This document shows, one piece after another, positions 46,416-54,338 of a DNA stretch of 64,000 nucleotides. The first letter of the stretch is position 1. Each line of letters opens with the position of its first letter. This stretch comes from Streptomyces sp. NBC_01439. GTDB lineage: Bacteria > Actinomycetota > Actinomycetes > Streptomycetales > Streptomycetaceae. The position numbers and the translations under genes were made by a program. The stretch lies in NCBI RefSeq assembly GCF_036227605.1, contig NZ_CP109487.1, positions 5,758,501-5,822,500 on the forward strand, given 5' to 3'. Under the pieces are notes generated by a model that made no database searches, was not told the origin of the DNA, and saw nothing but the letters and a program-made list of their open reading frames with translations.

Positions 46416-46964
46416 TCAGGCGGGGACGGACGCGGATTCGGCCGGGGAGCAGCTGTGCATCGGCATCTCGGTCAGACCGGGGAAGTAGACGTGCAGGCTG
46501 ACCGCGCCGTCGAGGGTGTCGTTGATGACCTCGTGGGCGTAGCCGGGGGCGAAGACGCGCTGGGTGCCCGGGCGGTGGGCGGTGCGGCCGCGGGGGGTGT
46601 GCTCGGTGAGCTCGCCCTCCAGGACGGTCATGACACCGGAGGAGGCGCCGTGGTCGTGGAGGCCGCTGCCCTGGCCGGGGACCCAGCTGAGCAGCCAGAC
46701 CTCGTAACCGGGGCCGGTGCGCAGCCGGTGGTACCAGCGGGTGGTGGCGTCGTACTCGACCAGGTGCTCCCAGGAGGCGCGGTCCTCGGCGATGGAGCGG
46801 GCGAGCCCGGCGAACTCGGCGACGGTGGCCGGGTGTTCGCGGGCGGGCTGCAGGAGGTGCTGGACGGCGAGGATGTCGCCGGCGATCTGGAGGTCGCTCT
46901 CGACCGTGGCGGAAGCGACGGGAGCGGCGGGAGCGACGGGGGTGGTGCTGTTCGTGCTGTTCAT
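46416..46964 (-). CDS. Cysteine dioxygenase (cupin)
   Basis: 182 residues from the ATG at 46964. Cupin fold thiol dioxygenase; iron ligands are H103 and H105 in GLHDHGASSG and H144 in GYAHEVIND, matching the three-His site of cysteine dioxygenase. It oxidises L-cysteine to cysteine sulfinate, regulating free cysteine. A Gly replaces the mammalian cross-linked Cys, as usual in bacteria. The upstream frame stays open but is not coding; a separate short ORF ending in CCCCSC codons precedes it. Same strand as, and upstream of, fbiA. Confidence 0.92.
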   Translation of the reverse strand: MNSTNSTTPVAPAAPVASATVESDLQIAGDILAVQHLLQPAREHPATVAEFAGLARSIAEDRASWEHLVEYDATTRWYHRLRTGPGYEVWLLSWVPGQGSGLHDHGASSGVMTVLEGELTEHTPRGRTAHRPGTQRVFAPGYAHEVINDTLDGAVSLHVYFPGLTEMPMHSCSPAESASVPA

Positions 46965-46992
46965 CGTGGGGGGTACCTCGACGGATGTCAGT

Positions 46993-47052
46993 CGTGCTGG
47001 CGGTTGCTGCGGGGGCGGGCCGGAGCTCTGGGGAGCCGGGGCTCCGCGAGCA
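46993..47052 (-). promoter_or_regulatory. Putative attenuation hairpins between leader peptide and cysteine dioxygenase
   Basis: On the coding strand, starting about 10 nt after the leader stop codon, GGAGCCCCGGCTCC can form a hairpin. The overlapping CCGGCTC..GAGCTCCGG can form an alternative one. They share the CCGGCTC segment, so only one can exist at a time. Ribosome position on the Cys codons would favour one or the other and affect the downstream start region. Confidence 0.4.
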
Positions 47053-47139
47053 TCAACAGCTGCAACAGCAACAGCGAACCTGGGCAGCGCACAGGAACCC
47101 ACGAATGGGGGTCCGGGTGGTGGCTGCGGGCGCTGACAT
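47053..47139 (-). CDS. Polycysteine leader peptide upstream of cysteine dioxygenase (28 codons)
   Basis: ATG at 47139, 28 codons, stop TGA at 47053-47055. The peptide begins MSAPAATTRTPIRGF and ends VRCCCCSC: five of the last six residues are cysteine (TGT TGC TGT TGC AGC TGT), plus an earlier Cys at residue 17. No ribosome site precedes it, but a TTGACA box lies 32 bp upstream, so the message probably starts at or next to the ATG (leaderless). A cysteine-codon run before a cysteine-consuming enzyme is the design of a cysteine-responsive attenuator; leaderless polycysteine ORFs with this role are described in mycobacteria. Function here is inferred from sequence and position. Confidence 0.75.
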   Translation of the reverse strand: MSAPAATTRTPIRGFLCAAQVRCCCCSC

Positions 47140-47147
47140 GCAAACAA

Positions 47148-47176
47148 GGAGAACGGCTCGGGGGCCTGACTGTCAA
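47148..47176 (-). promoter_or_regulatory. Promoter of the leader peptide / cysteine dioxygenase transcript
   Basis: TTGACA (47171-47176) and a weak -10 TTCTCC (47148-47153) are separated by 17 bp on the minus strand. The -10 ends 8 bp before the leader ATG, placing transcription start at or within 1-2 nt of it. The -35 is a perfect consensus; the -10 is poor, so the promoter may need an activator. Confidence 0.55.
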
Positions 47177-47490
47177 CCCAATGTCCGGTTTGGTGTAAAA
47201 GTTTCACCTCATCCGGTTGCTGCACCCGGAGAAAGGTTTGTGCAGTGTGCGGCAGGGGATGGGGCGCTGTGTCGGCTCTCAAACCAGATCCCGACTTCCG
47301 TGACCTGAATGTGATCTGCGCCGCTTCTCCCGCCGGATCGCAACCCCGTTCGGAGGTGGCACGTGGAATAGGGGTAAAGGCGGCACCCTGTGACGCCGGT
47401 GGCATGTGTCACGATTTTTGGCGATATGAACACTTTCTGCATAGGCTTGGTTCCGCAGAGTGAATAAGGGGCCCAATAGCAGATCTCGGC

Positions 47491-47520
47491 TTGACTGCCC
47501 CGGAGCCACGCACTTGTAAT
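47491..47520 (+). promoter_or_regulatory. Proximal whiB promoter
   Basis: TTGACT (47491-47496), 18-bp spacer, TGTAAT (47515-47520) gives a good sigma-70/HrdB-like promoter. Start of transcription would be near 47527, leaving a ~67-nt leader before the whiB ATG. Confidence 0.6.
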
Positions 47521-47546
47521 TTCACTCGTGTCGTTACGTAGCAATC

Positions 47547-47564
47547 AGTGACGACATCGTCACG
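47547..47564. promoter_or_regulatory. BldD-box-like dyad in the whiB leader
   Basis: AGTGA (47547-47551), 8 bp, TCACG (47560-47564). This fits the AGTGA-N-TCACT shape bound by the developmental repressor BldD with one end mismatch. whiB is a known BldD target in Streptomyces, so the assignment is plausible; the site lies just downstream of the proximal promoter. Confidence 0.5.
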
Positions 47565-47593
47565 GGGACGCACAGACAGAGCGAGGGGCGCAC

Positions 47594-47857
47594 ATGACCG
47601 AGCTGTTTCAGGAACTGCTGGTCGAGGAGGCGGACGAAGAGCTCGGGTGGCAGGAGCGCGCTCTGTGCGCCCAGACCGACCCCGAGTCCTTCTTTCCCGA
47701 GAAGGGCGGCTCCACCCGCGAGGCCAAGAAGGTCTGCCTCGCCTGCGAAGTCCGCTCCGAATGCCTTGAGTACGCCCTCGCCAACGACGAGCGATTCGGC
47801 ATCTGGGGCGGTCTGTCCGAGCGGGAACGCCGCCGCCTGAAAAAGGCAGCGGTCTGA
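47594..47857 (+). CDS. whiB: WhiB, iron-sulfur sporulation regulator
   Basis: 87 residues. The four [4Fe-4S] cysteines are at 25, 48, 51 and 57 (one Cys, then CxxC and CxxxxxC spacing), followed by GIWGG at 69-73 and the basic tail RERRRLKKAAV. Length and sequence (LGWQERALCAQTDPESFFPEKGG) match the founding Streptomyces WhiB, which works with WhiA to trigger sporulation septation in aerial hyphae. Start ATG has GAGGGGCG upstream. It is monocistronic, with a terminator at 48003-48041. Confidence 0.97.
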   Translation: MTELFQELLVEEADEELGWQERALCAQTDPESFFPEKGGSTREAKKVCLACEVRSECLEYALANDERFGIWGGLSERERRRLKKAAV

Positions 47858-48002
47858 AACGGCCGACGCACCACTGGTCAGGCACCCACCACACATCGCA
47901 CTCCATATCGAACGCACCACAGCACGTACGACAGAGCGCAGTTCGACGCATGACGATCAACGCGCCGAACGGGACGACGAGCGCGACGCACAGCACGGCA
48001 CA

Positions 48003-48041
48003 CGGTCCGCCTCCTGCACCTTCCCCGCAGGAGGCGGACCG
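48003..48041. terminator. Intrinsic terminator after whiB
   Basis: Perfect 15-bp stem CGGTCCGCCTCCTGC / GCAGGAGGCGGACCG with a 9-nt loop. It isolates whiB from the glycosyltransferase gene, which has its own TAGGGT -10-like box at 48058-48063. Confidence 0.85.
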
Positions 48042-48131
48042 CTGTCGTGGCAGCCGTTAGGGTGGGGCGCTGTCCAGCAGCCTCCGAGGGCACACCACCC
48101 CCGGACCCCCGGCCGGAGGGCCCGTACCGCG

Positions 48132-51100
48132 ATGTCCCTGCACAGCCAGTCGACGGCCTCCTACCAGGCCCCAGCCACACCCGAGTTCCCCCGGCACGTC
48201 GTCACCGCGGTCCTCGTCGCCCATGACGGCGCCCGCTGGCTGCCCCGGACACTCGCCGGCCTCCTCGGCCAGGAACGCCCCGCGCAGAACCACGTCGCCG
48301 CCGACACCGGCAGCTCCGACGACTCCGCGCGCCTGCTCACCGAAGCCCTCGGCGACGACCGCGTCCTGCACCTCGCCCGCCGCACCGGCTTCGGCACCGC
48401 GGTCGACGAATCCGCACGCTCCGCGGGCACCCTGACCCCCGAGGACCTCCCGTACCTCAAGCGCCCCAGCGGCTGGGACCCCGTCAGCCGCACCTGGCGC
48501 GACGACACGTACGACCTACCCGACCTCCCCCACGGCGAACCCGTCCAGTGGCTCTGGCTCCTGCACGACGACAGCGCCCCCGAACCCGACGCCCTCACCG
48601 AACTGCTCCGCGTCGCCGAGGACAACCCCGACGCCGCCGTCATCGGCCCCAAACTGCGCGGCTGGTACGACAAGAAGCAGCTCCTCGAAGCCGGCGTCAC
48701 CATCGCCCGCAGCGGCCGCCGCTGGACCGGCCTCGACCGTCGGGAACAGGACCAGGGCCAGCACGACCAGGTCCGCCCCGTCCTCTCCGTCTCCACCGCC
48801 GGCATGCTGGTCCGCCGCGACGTCTACGACGAGCTCGGCGGCTTCGACCGGCGGCTGCCCCTGATGCGCGACGACGTCGACCTGTGCTGGCGCGCCCAGA
48901 GCGCCGGCCACACCGTCCTCGTCGCCCCCGACGCCGTCCTGCGGCACGCCGAGGCCGCCGCCCGCGAACGCCGCACCGTCGACTGCGCCGGACGCACCGC
49001 GGCCGGCCCGCACCGCGTCGACAAGGCCGGCGCCGTCTACACGATCCTCGCCAACAGTTCCGGCCGCGCCCTGCCGTACGTCCTGCTGCGCGTCCTGTTC
49101 GGCACCGTGCTGCGCACCCTCGCCTACCTCATCGGCAAGGCCCCCGGCCAGGCCGTAGACGAACTCACCGGCCTCCTCGCCACCCTGCTCCGCCCCGGCC
49201 GGCTCCTCGCCGCCCGCAAGGCCCGCCGCCGCCCCGCCGTCCCCGCCGCCGAACTGCGCCCGCTCTTCCCCCCGCCGGGAGCCTCCCTGCGGGCCAACGC
49301 GGAACAGCTCGCCGGCTACTTCGGCGGCGACCGCGACACCGCCACCGCCCCCGCGGGCCGACACGGCGGCGGCAGCGTCCTCGACGCCCCCCGCGAGGAC
49401 GGCGACTACCTGCTGGAGACCGAGCGCTTCGCCCGCCTCAAGCGGCTCGCCCGCAACCCCGCGCCCCTCCTCCTCGCCCTCCTGGCCGTCGTCTCCCTCG
49501 CCGCCTGCCGCGCCCTGATCAGCGGCGGCTCCCTCATGGGCGGCGCCCTGCTGCCCGCCCCCGGCAGCGGCTCCGAGCTCTGGGGCGCCTACACCGACGG
49601 CTGGCACGCCGTCGGCACCGGCTCCACCGCCTCCGCACCGCCCTACCTCGCCGTCCTCGGCACCCTCGCCACCCTGCTGTTCGGATCCACCCAGGCCGCC
49701 CTGACCCTGCTCCTCGTCGGATCCGTCCCGCTCGCCGGCCTCACCGCCTACTTCGCCTCCCGGCCGCTCGTCGAATCCCGGCTGCTGCGCGCCTGGGCGG
49801 CCATCGCCTACGCCTTCCTCCCGGCCGTGACCGGAGCCCTCGCCGGCGGCCGCCTCGGCACCGCCGCCCTCGCCGTCCTGCTCCCCCTCCTCGCCCGCGC
49901 CGCCGTCGCCGCCTTCGACCTCGCCGACGGTGCGCAGGCCACCGACCGGCGGGGCGGCCGGCGCGCGGTGTGGACGTACACGCTGCTGCTCACCCTCACC
50001 ACCGCCTTCACCCCCGTCGTATGGCCGCTGGCCGCCGTCCTCGGAACCGCCGCGCTGGTGCTGCGCCGCGCGCACTGGAAGGCGTACGGCCTGCGGCTGC
50101 TCGCCACCCTCGCCGTCCCGCTCGTCGTGCTTGCCCCCTGGTCACTGGGGTTGTTCACCCACCCCGGCCGCCTCCTGCAGGAGGCCGGACTGCCCTTCGG
50201 AGCCGGCTCCGCCGATGCCCTGGGCCTGCTCACGATCAGCCCCGGCGGCCCCGGCACCGGCGCCGGAGCGGTGCTCATCGGCATCGTCCTGGCCGCCCTG
50301 GCCGCCCTGCTGCGCACCGACCGCTCCTTCGCCGTCCGGACCGCCTGGGCCGCCGCCCTGGCCGGACTGCTCCTCGCCGTCGTCCTCAACCGCACCGCCT
50401 GGGCCGGCCCCGCCACCCTCGTCTACGGGCTCGCCCTGCTCGCGGCCGCCGTGCTCGGCGCCGACGGGGCCAGGGAACGCGTCGCCGCCCGCAGCTTCGG
50501 CTGGCGCCAGCCGCTGGCGGCCCTCATCGCCCTGGCCGCCGCCGCGGGACCCCTGGTCGCCGCCGCCACCTGGATGTTCGCCGGCGCCGACGGCCCGCTG
50601 CAGCGCCGCGACCCCGTACAGGTCCCGGCCTTCGTCGCGGACGCGGGCGACGACGACAACCAGACCCGCACCCTGATCCTCGACCTCGCCCCGCCCGCGA
50701 CCGTCTCCTACAGCCTCGTCCGCGGCTCCGGAGGCCGCATCGGCGACGCGGACGTCACCGCCCGCACCGGCGCGGACACCCGACTCGACAAGGTCGTCTC
50801 CAACCTCGTCGCCGGCTCCGGAGCCGACCAGTCGAGCCAGCTCAGCGCCTACGCCATCCGCTTCGTGATGTTCCGCCCCGGCGGCCCCGAGGAGATCCGC
50901 CGCATCCTCGACGCCACCCCGGGCCTCAGCCGTCGTCACCAGCAGGACGGCACCGCCCTGTGGGGCGTCGAACCCTGGCTGCCGCGCGCGGTCGTCGTCT
51001 CCGGCAAGCAGGGCGAGGCCCCGATCCCGGTCGCCGCCGGACCCGTCGAGGTCCACAGCAAGATCCCCGCCGGTGACGCGGGCCGCGTGCTGCGCATCGC

Positions 51101-51785
51101 CGACCGGGCCGACGAAGGCTGGCGGGCCACCCTCGACGGCAAGCCCCTCAAGTCCAAGACCCTCGACGGCTGGGCGCAGGGCTTCGAACTGCCCGCCGAC
51201 GGCGGCCGCCTCGACCTCGTCCACGAGGACCCGCTGCTGCGGACCGCCTGGTACTGGGCCCAGGGCCTCCTCGCCCTGGTCCTGCTGGTGATGGCCCTGC
51301 CCGGCCGCCGCGCGGAACTCGACGACGACCTGCCGGAGGAGGAGGCCGCGCTCCCGGACGGGCCCGGCCCGGGCGAGACCGGCGAGGGCCGCCGCGCCCG
51401 CCGGTTGCGCGCGGAAGCCGAACCGGCCCCCGTACCGGTGGAGACCGCGGCGGTCGCCGACCCGTACGCGCAGATCCCGGCGCAGCCGTCGTACGGCGAC
51501 GACGGCTACGCGTACCAGGCGTACGGCGACCAGGGCGGCTACGCGTACGAGCCGCAGCAGCAGGCCCCGTACGACCAGTACCCGCAGTACGAGCAGCAGG
51601 GCGGTCAGGGCGGGCAGGGCGGTCAGGCCTACGAGGACCCGTACCCGCAGCAGCCCCGGCACCAGCCGGTCCAGGACCCGGACCAGCAGCAGTACACCTA
51701 CCCGTACGAGCCGTACCAGCCGTACGAACCCCCATACCCCCACGCACCGCACGACCAGCGTCCGGACGGGAGCCCCCAGCAGTGA
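48132..51785 (+). CDS. Large fused family 2 glycosyltransferase / polytopic membrane protein
   Basis: 1217 residues. GT2 domain (about 20-300): VTAVLVAHDGARWLPRTLAGLLGQ, nucleotide-sugar Asp in LLHDDSAPEPDAL, and the acceptor/ED-type motif RDDVDLCWRAQSAG. Then about a dozen membrane helices (about 445-830), an extracellular domain (about 850-1040) and a final helix near 1045. It ends in a ~110-residue tail rich in Tyr, Gln, Pro and Gly (YGDDGYAYQAYGDQGGYAY style repeats). The layout matches actinobacterial envelope glycosyltransferases. It overlaps the DUF5719 gene by 4 bp, so the two are translationally coupled. Sugar and acceptor are unknown. Confidence 0.87.
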   Translation: MSLHSQSTASYQAPATPEFPRHVVTAVLVAHDGARWLPRTLAGLLGQERPAQNHVAADTGSSDDSARLLTEALGDDRVLHLARRTGFGTAVDESARSAGTLTPEDLPYLKRPSGWDPVSRTWRDDTYDLPDLPHGEPVQWLWLLHDDSAPEPDALTELLRVAEDNPDAAVIGPKLRGWYDKKQLLEAGVTIARSGRRWTGLDRREQDQGQHDQVRPVLSVSTAGMLVRRDVYDELGGFDRRLPLMRDDVDLCWRAQSAGHTVLVAPDAVLRHAEAAARERRTVDCAGRTAAGPHRVDKAGAVYTILANSSGRALPYVLLRVLFGTVLRTLAYLIGKAPGQAVDELTGLLATLLRPGRLLAARKARRRPAVPAAELRPLFPPPGASLRANAEQLAGYFGGDRDTATAPAGRHGGGSVLDAPREDGDYLLETERFARLKRLARNPAPLLLALLAVVSLAACRALISGGSLMGGALLPAPGSGSELWGAYTDGWHAVGTGSTASAPPYLAVLGTLATLLFGSTQAALTLLLVGSVPLAGLTAYFASRPLVESRLLRAWAAIAYAFLPAVTGALAGGRLGTAALAVLLPLLARAAVAAFDLADGAQATDRRGGRRAVWTYTLLLTLTTAFTPVVWPLAAVLGTAALVLRRAHWKAYGLRLLATLAVPLVVLAPWSLGLFTHPGRLLQEAGLPFGAGSADALGLLTISPGGPGTGAGAVLIGIVLAALAALLRTDRSFAVRTAWAAALAGLLLAVVLNRTAWAGPATLVYGLALLAAAVLGADGARERVAARSFGWRQPLAALIALAAAAGPLVAAATWMFAGADGPLQRRDPVQVPAFVADAGDDDNQTRTLILDLAPPATVSYSLVRGSGGRIGDADVTARTGADTRLDKVVSNLVAGSGADQSSQLSAYAIRFVMFRPGGPEEIRRILDATPGLSRRHQQDGTALWGVEPWLPRAVVVSGKQGEAPIPVAAGPVEVHSKIPAGDAGRVLRIADRADEGWRATLDGKPLKSKTLDGWAQGFELPADGGRLDLVHEDPLLRTAWYWAQGLLALVLLVMALPGRRAELDDDLPEEEAALPDGPGPGETGEGRRARRLRAEAEPAPVPVETAAVADPYAQIPAQPSYGDDGYAYQAYGDQGGYAYEPQQQAPYDQYPQYEQQGGQGGQGGQAYEDPYPQQPRHQPVQDPDQQQYTYPYEPYQPYEPPYPHAPHDQRPDGSPQQ

Positions 51786-53263
51786 AGCAGCGCGCACCCC
51801 TGACGCTGGCGGCGGTGACCGCGGCCCTGGCCGCCCTCACCGGCGTCGCAGCCCTGACCGCGCCCGCAGCCGACGGGAAGGCCGCCGACGGCAAGCCGGC
51901 CGCCGCCCGGATGCCGGTGGAACGGTCCCTGCTGGTGTGCCCGGGGCCCAGCTCCTCGGACATCGCCGAGACCACGTACACGTCCTTCACCCCCGGCGCG
52001 GCCGCCGGCGAGGGCAAGGGCTCGGCCCGGCTGCTCGGCGCGACCAAGGACGCCAAGCCGGTGCTGGAACCCAAGGAGGCGGGCAAGCCCGTCGGGGCCA
52101 CCGCCAGCGGCGCCGACGCACCCGCCCTCACCGGCAGCGCCGACGGGGCCCTCGCCCCCGGCTGGACCGCGCAGCTGACCACCAAGGTCTCGGTCGGCCG
52201 GACCCGCGGCGTGCTCGGCGTCGGCTGCACCGCCCCCGGCACCGACTTCTGGTTCCCCGCGGTGAGCACGGTCAAGGGGCGCGAGGACTACGTCCACCTC
52301 ACCAACCCCGACGACGCCGCGGCCATCGTCGACATCAAGGTGTTCGGCCCGGACGGTCCGGCCAAGCCCGACGCGGGCACCAGCGAGAGCATCCGGGTGG
52401 ACCCCAAGTCCACCAAGACCGTCCTGCTGTCCACCCTGGTCCCGGGAGCCCAGCTCGCGGACGCCACCGCCCACGTGACCACGCGCGCCGGCCGGGTGGG
52501 CGCATCGGTGCAGGTCGGCGAGGAGGGGGTGGGCGCCGACTGGCTGCCGGCCTCCGTCGACCCGGCCGGCTCGCTCGTACTGCCGGGCATCCCGGCGGAC
52601 GCCGCCGCCGTGAAACTGGTCGTCTTCGTACCGGGCGAGGAGGACGCGGACCTGAAGCTGCGCCTGGCCGCACCCGGCGGCTCGATCAGCCCGGCGGGCA
52701 ACGAGCAACTGCACGTCAAAGCCGGTATGACGGCGTCCGCGGACCTCAAGGACCTGACCCGCGGCGAGGCCGGCTCGCTGCTGCTGACCCCGTCCGACCC
52801 CAAGAAGTCCGCCCCCGTCGTCGCGGCACTACGGGTGGTCCGCGGCAGCGGCGCCAAGCAGGAGATCGGCTTCATCCCCGCCACCGGACCGGTCGGATCA
52901 CGCGCGACCGTGGCCGACAACCGGCCCGAGGAGAACACCACCGTGCTGTCCCTGACCGCCCCGGGAGCCGACGCGAAGGTCAAGGTCACCGCCTCGCCGG
53001 GCACGGGTGGCGGCGAGGCGGCTTCCAAGGACGTCGATGTCAAGGCGGGCACCACGCAGACGCTCGTCCTGGCTCCGGCGGGCGGCAAGGGCTCCTACGC
53101 CCTCACCGTCGAGACCGTCTCGGGCGGCCCGGTCCACGCGTCCCGCACCCTGTCCCTCCCGCACGAGGGCATCGCGATGTTCACCGTCCAGGGGCTCTCG
53201 GACGACCGCTCCACGGTCTCGGTCCCCAAGGCCGCCCAGGACCTCTCCGTCCTGACCAGATGA
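51782..53263 (+). CDS. Secreted DUF5719-family protein
   Basis: 493 residues, overlapping the glycosyltransferase stop by 4 bp. A signal peptide or membrane anchor (1-30) precedes a long all-beta extracellular region with repeated Ig-like units (WFPAVSTVKGREDYVHLTNPDDAAAIVDIKVFG type strands). No catalytic motif is visible. DUF5719 proteins are paired with this glycosyltransferase type in actinobacteria, so it may be an acceptor, a chaperone or an assembly factor for its product. Family assignment is from memory. Confidence 0.78.
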   Translation: MKQRAPLTLAAVTAALAALTGVAALTAPAADGKAADGKPAAARMPVERSLLVCPGPSSSDIAETTYTSFTPGAAAGEGKGSARLLGATKDAKPVLEPKEAGKPVGATASGADAPALTGSADGALAPGWTAQLTTKVSVGRTRGVLGVGCTAPGTDFWFPAVSTVKGREDYVHLTNPDDAAAIVDIKVFGPDGPAKPDAGTSESIRVDPKSTKTVLLSTLVPGAQLADATAHVTTRAGRVGASVQVGEEGVGADWLPASVDPAGSLVLPGIPADAAAVKLVVFVPGEEDADLKLRLAAPGGSISPAGNEQLHVKAGMTASADLKDLTRGEAGSLLLTPSDPKKSAPVVAALRVVRGSGAKQEIGFIPATGPVGSRATVADNRPEENTTVLSLTAPGADAKVKVTASPGTGGGEAASKDVDVKAGTTQTLVLAPAGGKGSYALTVETVSGGPVHASRTLSLPHEGIAMFTVQGLSDDRSTVSVPKAAQDLSVLTR

Positions 53264-53314
53264 GGACCGCATGACGACCGGATGACGCAGCACCCCCGGT
53301 ACGCGACGGCCGGC

Positions 53315-53794
53315 TCAGTCCTGGCCGTACCGGGGGTCCACCGTCTCCGGCGAGAGCCCCAGCAGTTCCGCCACCTGCTCCACCACGATCTCGTGGACCA
53401 GCATCGCCCTCTCGTCCCGCGTCTTGGCGCGGATCTCCACCGGCCGCCGGAAGACCACGATCCGGGCGGGCCGCCCCTCGCGCGACTCCGACACCGCGCC
53501 CAGCGGCACCGCCTCGTCGTTCCAGCCGCCGTCCGGACCGCCCGGCGGCCCCGGCACGTCACTGATCAGGAACTCCACCTCGGCCAGCTGCGGCCAGCGC
53601 CGCTCCAGCCGCTCCACGGAATCCCGTACGAGATCCCCGAACAGCTCCGACCGGCTCGCCGCCAGCGGCACCTGAGGAGGGGCCACCGGACCGCGCATCC
53701 CCCGCCCGTGCCGGTCCCGCCGACGCGGGCGGGGCTCGGTTCCGGCCCCTGCGGGAGGCTCGGCGGGGCAGGGCGGAAGAGGGGTGTCGGTCAC
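53315..53794 (-). CDS. Zincin-like metallopeptidase-family protein with altered HExxH motif
   Basis: 159 residues from the GTG at 53794. It resembles the small actinobacterial metallopeptidase family: a helical core with ERLERRWPQLAEVEFLISDVP, RIVVFRRPVEIR, and the C-terminal block MLVHEIVVEQVAELLGLSPETVDPRYGQD split here over the motif. The expected HExxH reads HEIVV-E: the second His is not present, so zinc binding of the usual type is doubtful. It is convergent with the DUF5719 gene and divergent from DUF3499. Confidence 0.75.
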   Translation of the reverse strand: MTDTPLPPCPAEPPAGAGTEPRPRRRDRHGRGMRGPVAPPQVPLAASRSELFGDLVRDSVERLERRWPQLAEVEFLISDVPGPPGGPDGGWNDEAVPLGAVSESREGRPARIVVFRRPVEIRAKTRDERAMLVHEIVVEQVAELLGLSPETVDPRYGQD

Positions 53795-53884
53795 CCCCGC
53801 AGGGTAGCCCCGAGCACGACACGGGGGAGTGAGCGGCGGTGGAGTCGTCGCGGCCCGGTCAAGAGTGCGGTACCGTCCAACGTC

Positions 53885-54259
53885 GTGAGCCTTGTACGTC
53901 GCTGTTCGCGCACCGCGTGCGGCCGCCCTGCCGTCGCGACACTGACGTACGTCTACGCCGATTCGACCGCAGTTCTCGGCCCGCTCGCCACCTACGCCGA
54001 ACCCCACTGCTACGACCTGTGCGCCGAGCACTCGGAGCGCCTGACCGCCCCGCGGGGCTGGGACGTCGTGCGCCTGTCCGACGGCTCCGGGCCGTCCCGC
54101 CCCAGCGGTGACGACCTCGAAGCCCTCGCCAACGCCGTGCGCGAAGCCGCCCGGCCGCCGGGACGCACCGCCGAGGCCGGCGGCCCCGGCCAGGGCGGCC
54201 CGTCCACCGGCGAGACCCGTCGTGGACACCTGCGCGTCCTGAGATCGCCCGATTCCTGA
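53885..54259 (+). CDS. DUF3499 family zinc-ribbon-like protein
   Basis: 124 residues from the GTG at 53885 (SLVRRCSRTACGRPAVATL). Conserved Cys/His sites CSRTAC (about 7-12) and PHCYDLCAEH (about 39-48) suggest a small zinc ribbon. The rest is low complexity, Gly/Pro-rich. DUF3499 is an actinobacterial family of unknown role found next to manB. The upstream in-frame residues are not coding. No motif for DNA or RNA binding was recognised beyond the ribbon. Confidence 0.8.
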   Translation: MSLVRRCSRTACGRPAVATLTYVYADSTAVLGPLATYAEPHCYDLCAEHSERLTAPRGWDVVRLSDGSGPSRPSGDDLEALANAVREAARPPGRTAEAGGPGQGGPSTGETRRGHLRVLRSPDS

Positions 54260-54338
54260 CGCTCCGGCGGTCTCAAGCGCTGCCCCTGGTTCAGGGTAGG
54301 TTTTGCTGAACCGCACAGGACCTTCAGGAGGGCAGGCA

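Larger units (their letters stand above)
47177..47593. other. whiB upstream regulatory region
   Basis: Between the cysteine dioxygenase promoter and whiB lie over 400 bp without a gene. Features: an inverted GTGAC...GTCAC pair around 47390-47415, AT-richer patches, the promoter at 47491-47520 and a dyad at 47547-47564. A long, multiply controlled upstream region is expected for a developmental gene. Confidence 0.55.

Noticed and set aside
46988..47176. 62-codon ORF from a TTG on the minus strand overlapping the cysteine dioxygenase leader
   Set aside because: It lies in a different frame from the polycysteine ORF, starts inside the promoter (TTGACA) and has no ribosome site. The polycysteine frame fits the promoter and context better.
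47950..48060. 36-codon ORF after whiB starting MTINAPNGTT
   Set aside because: It has no ribosome site, runs through the whiB terminator hairpin, and has no coding bias. Its stop overlaps the likely promoter of the next gene.
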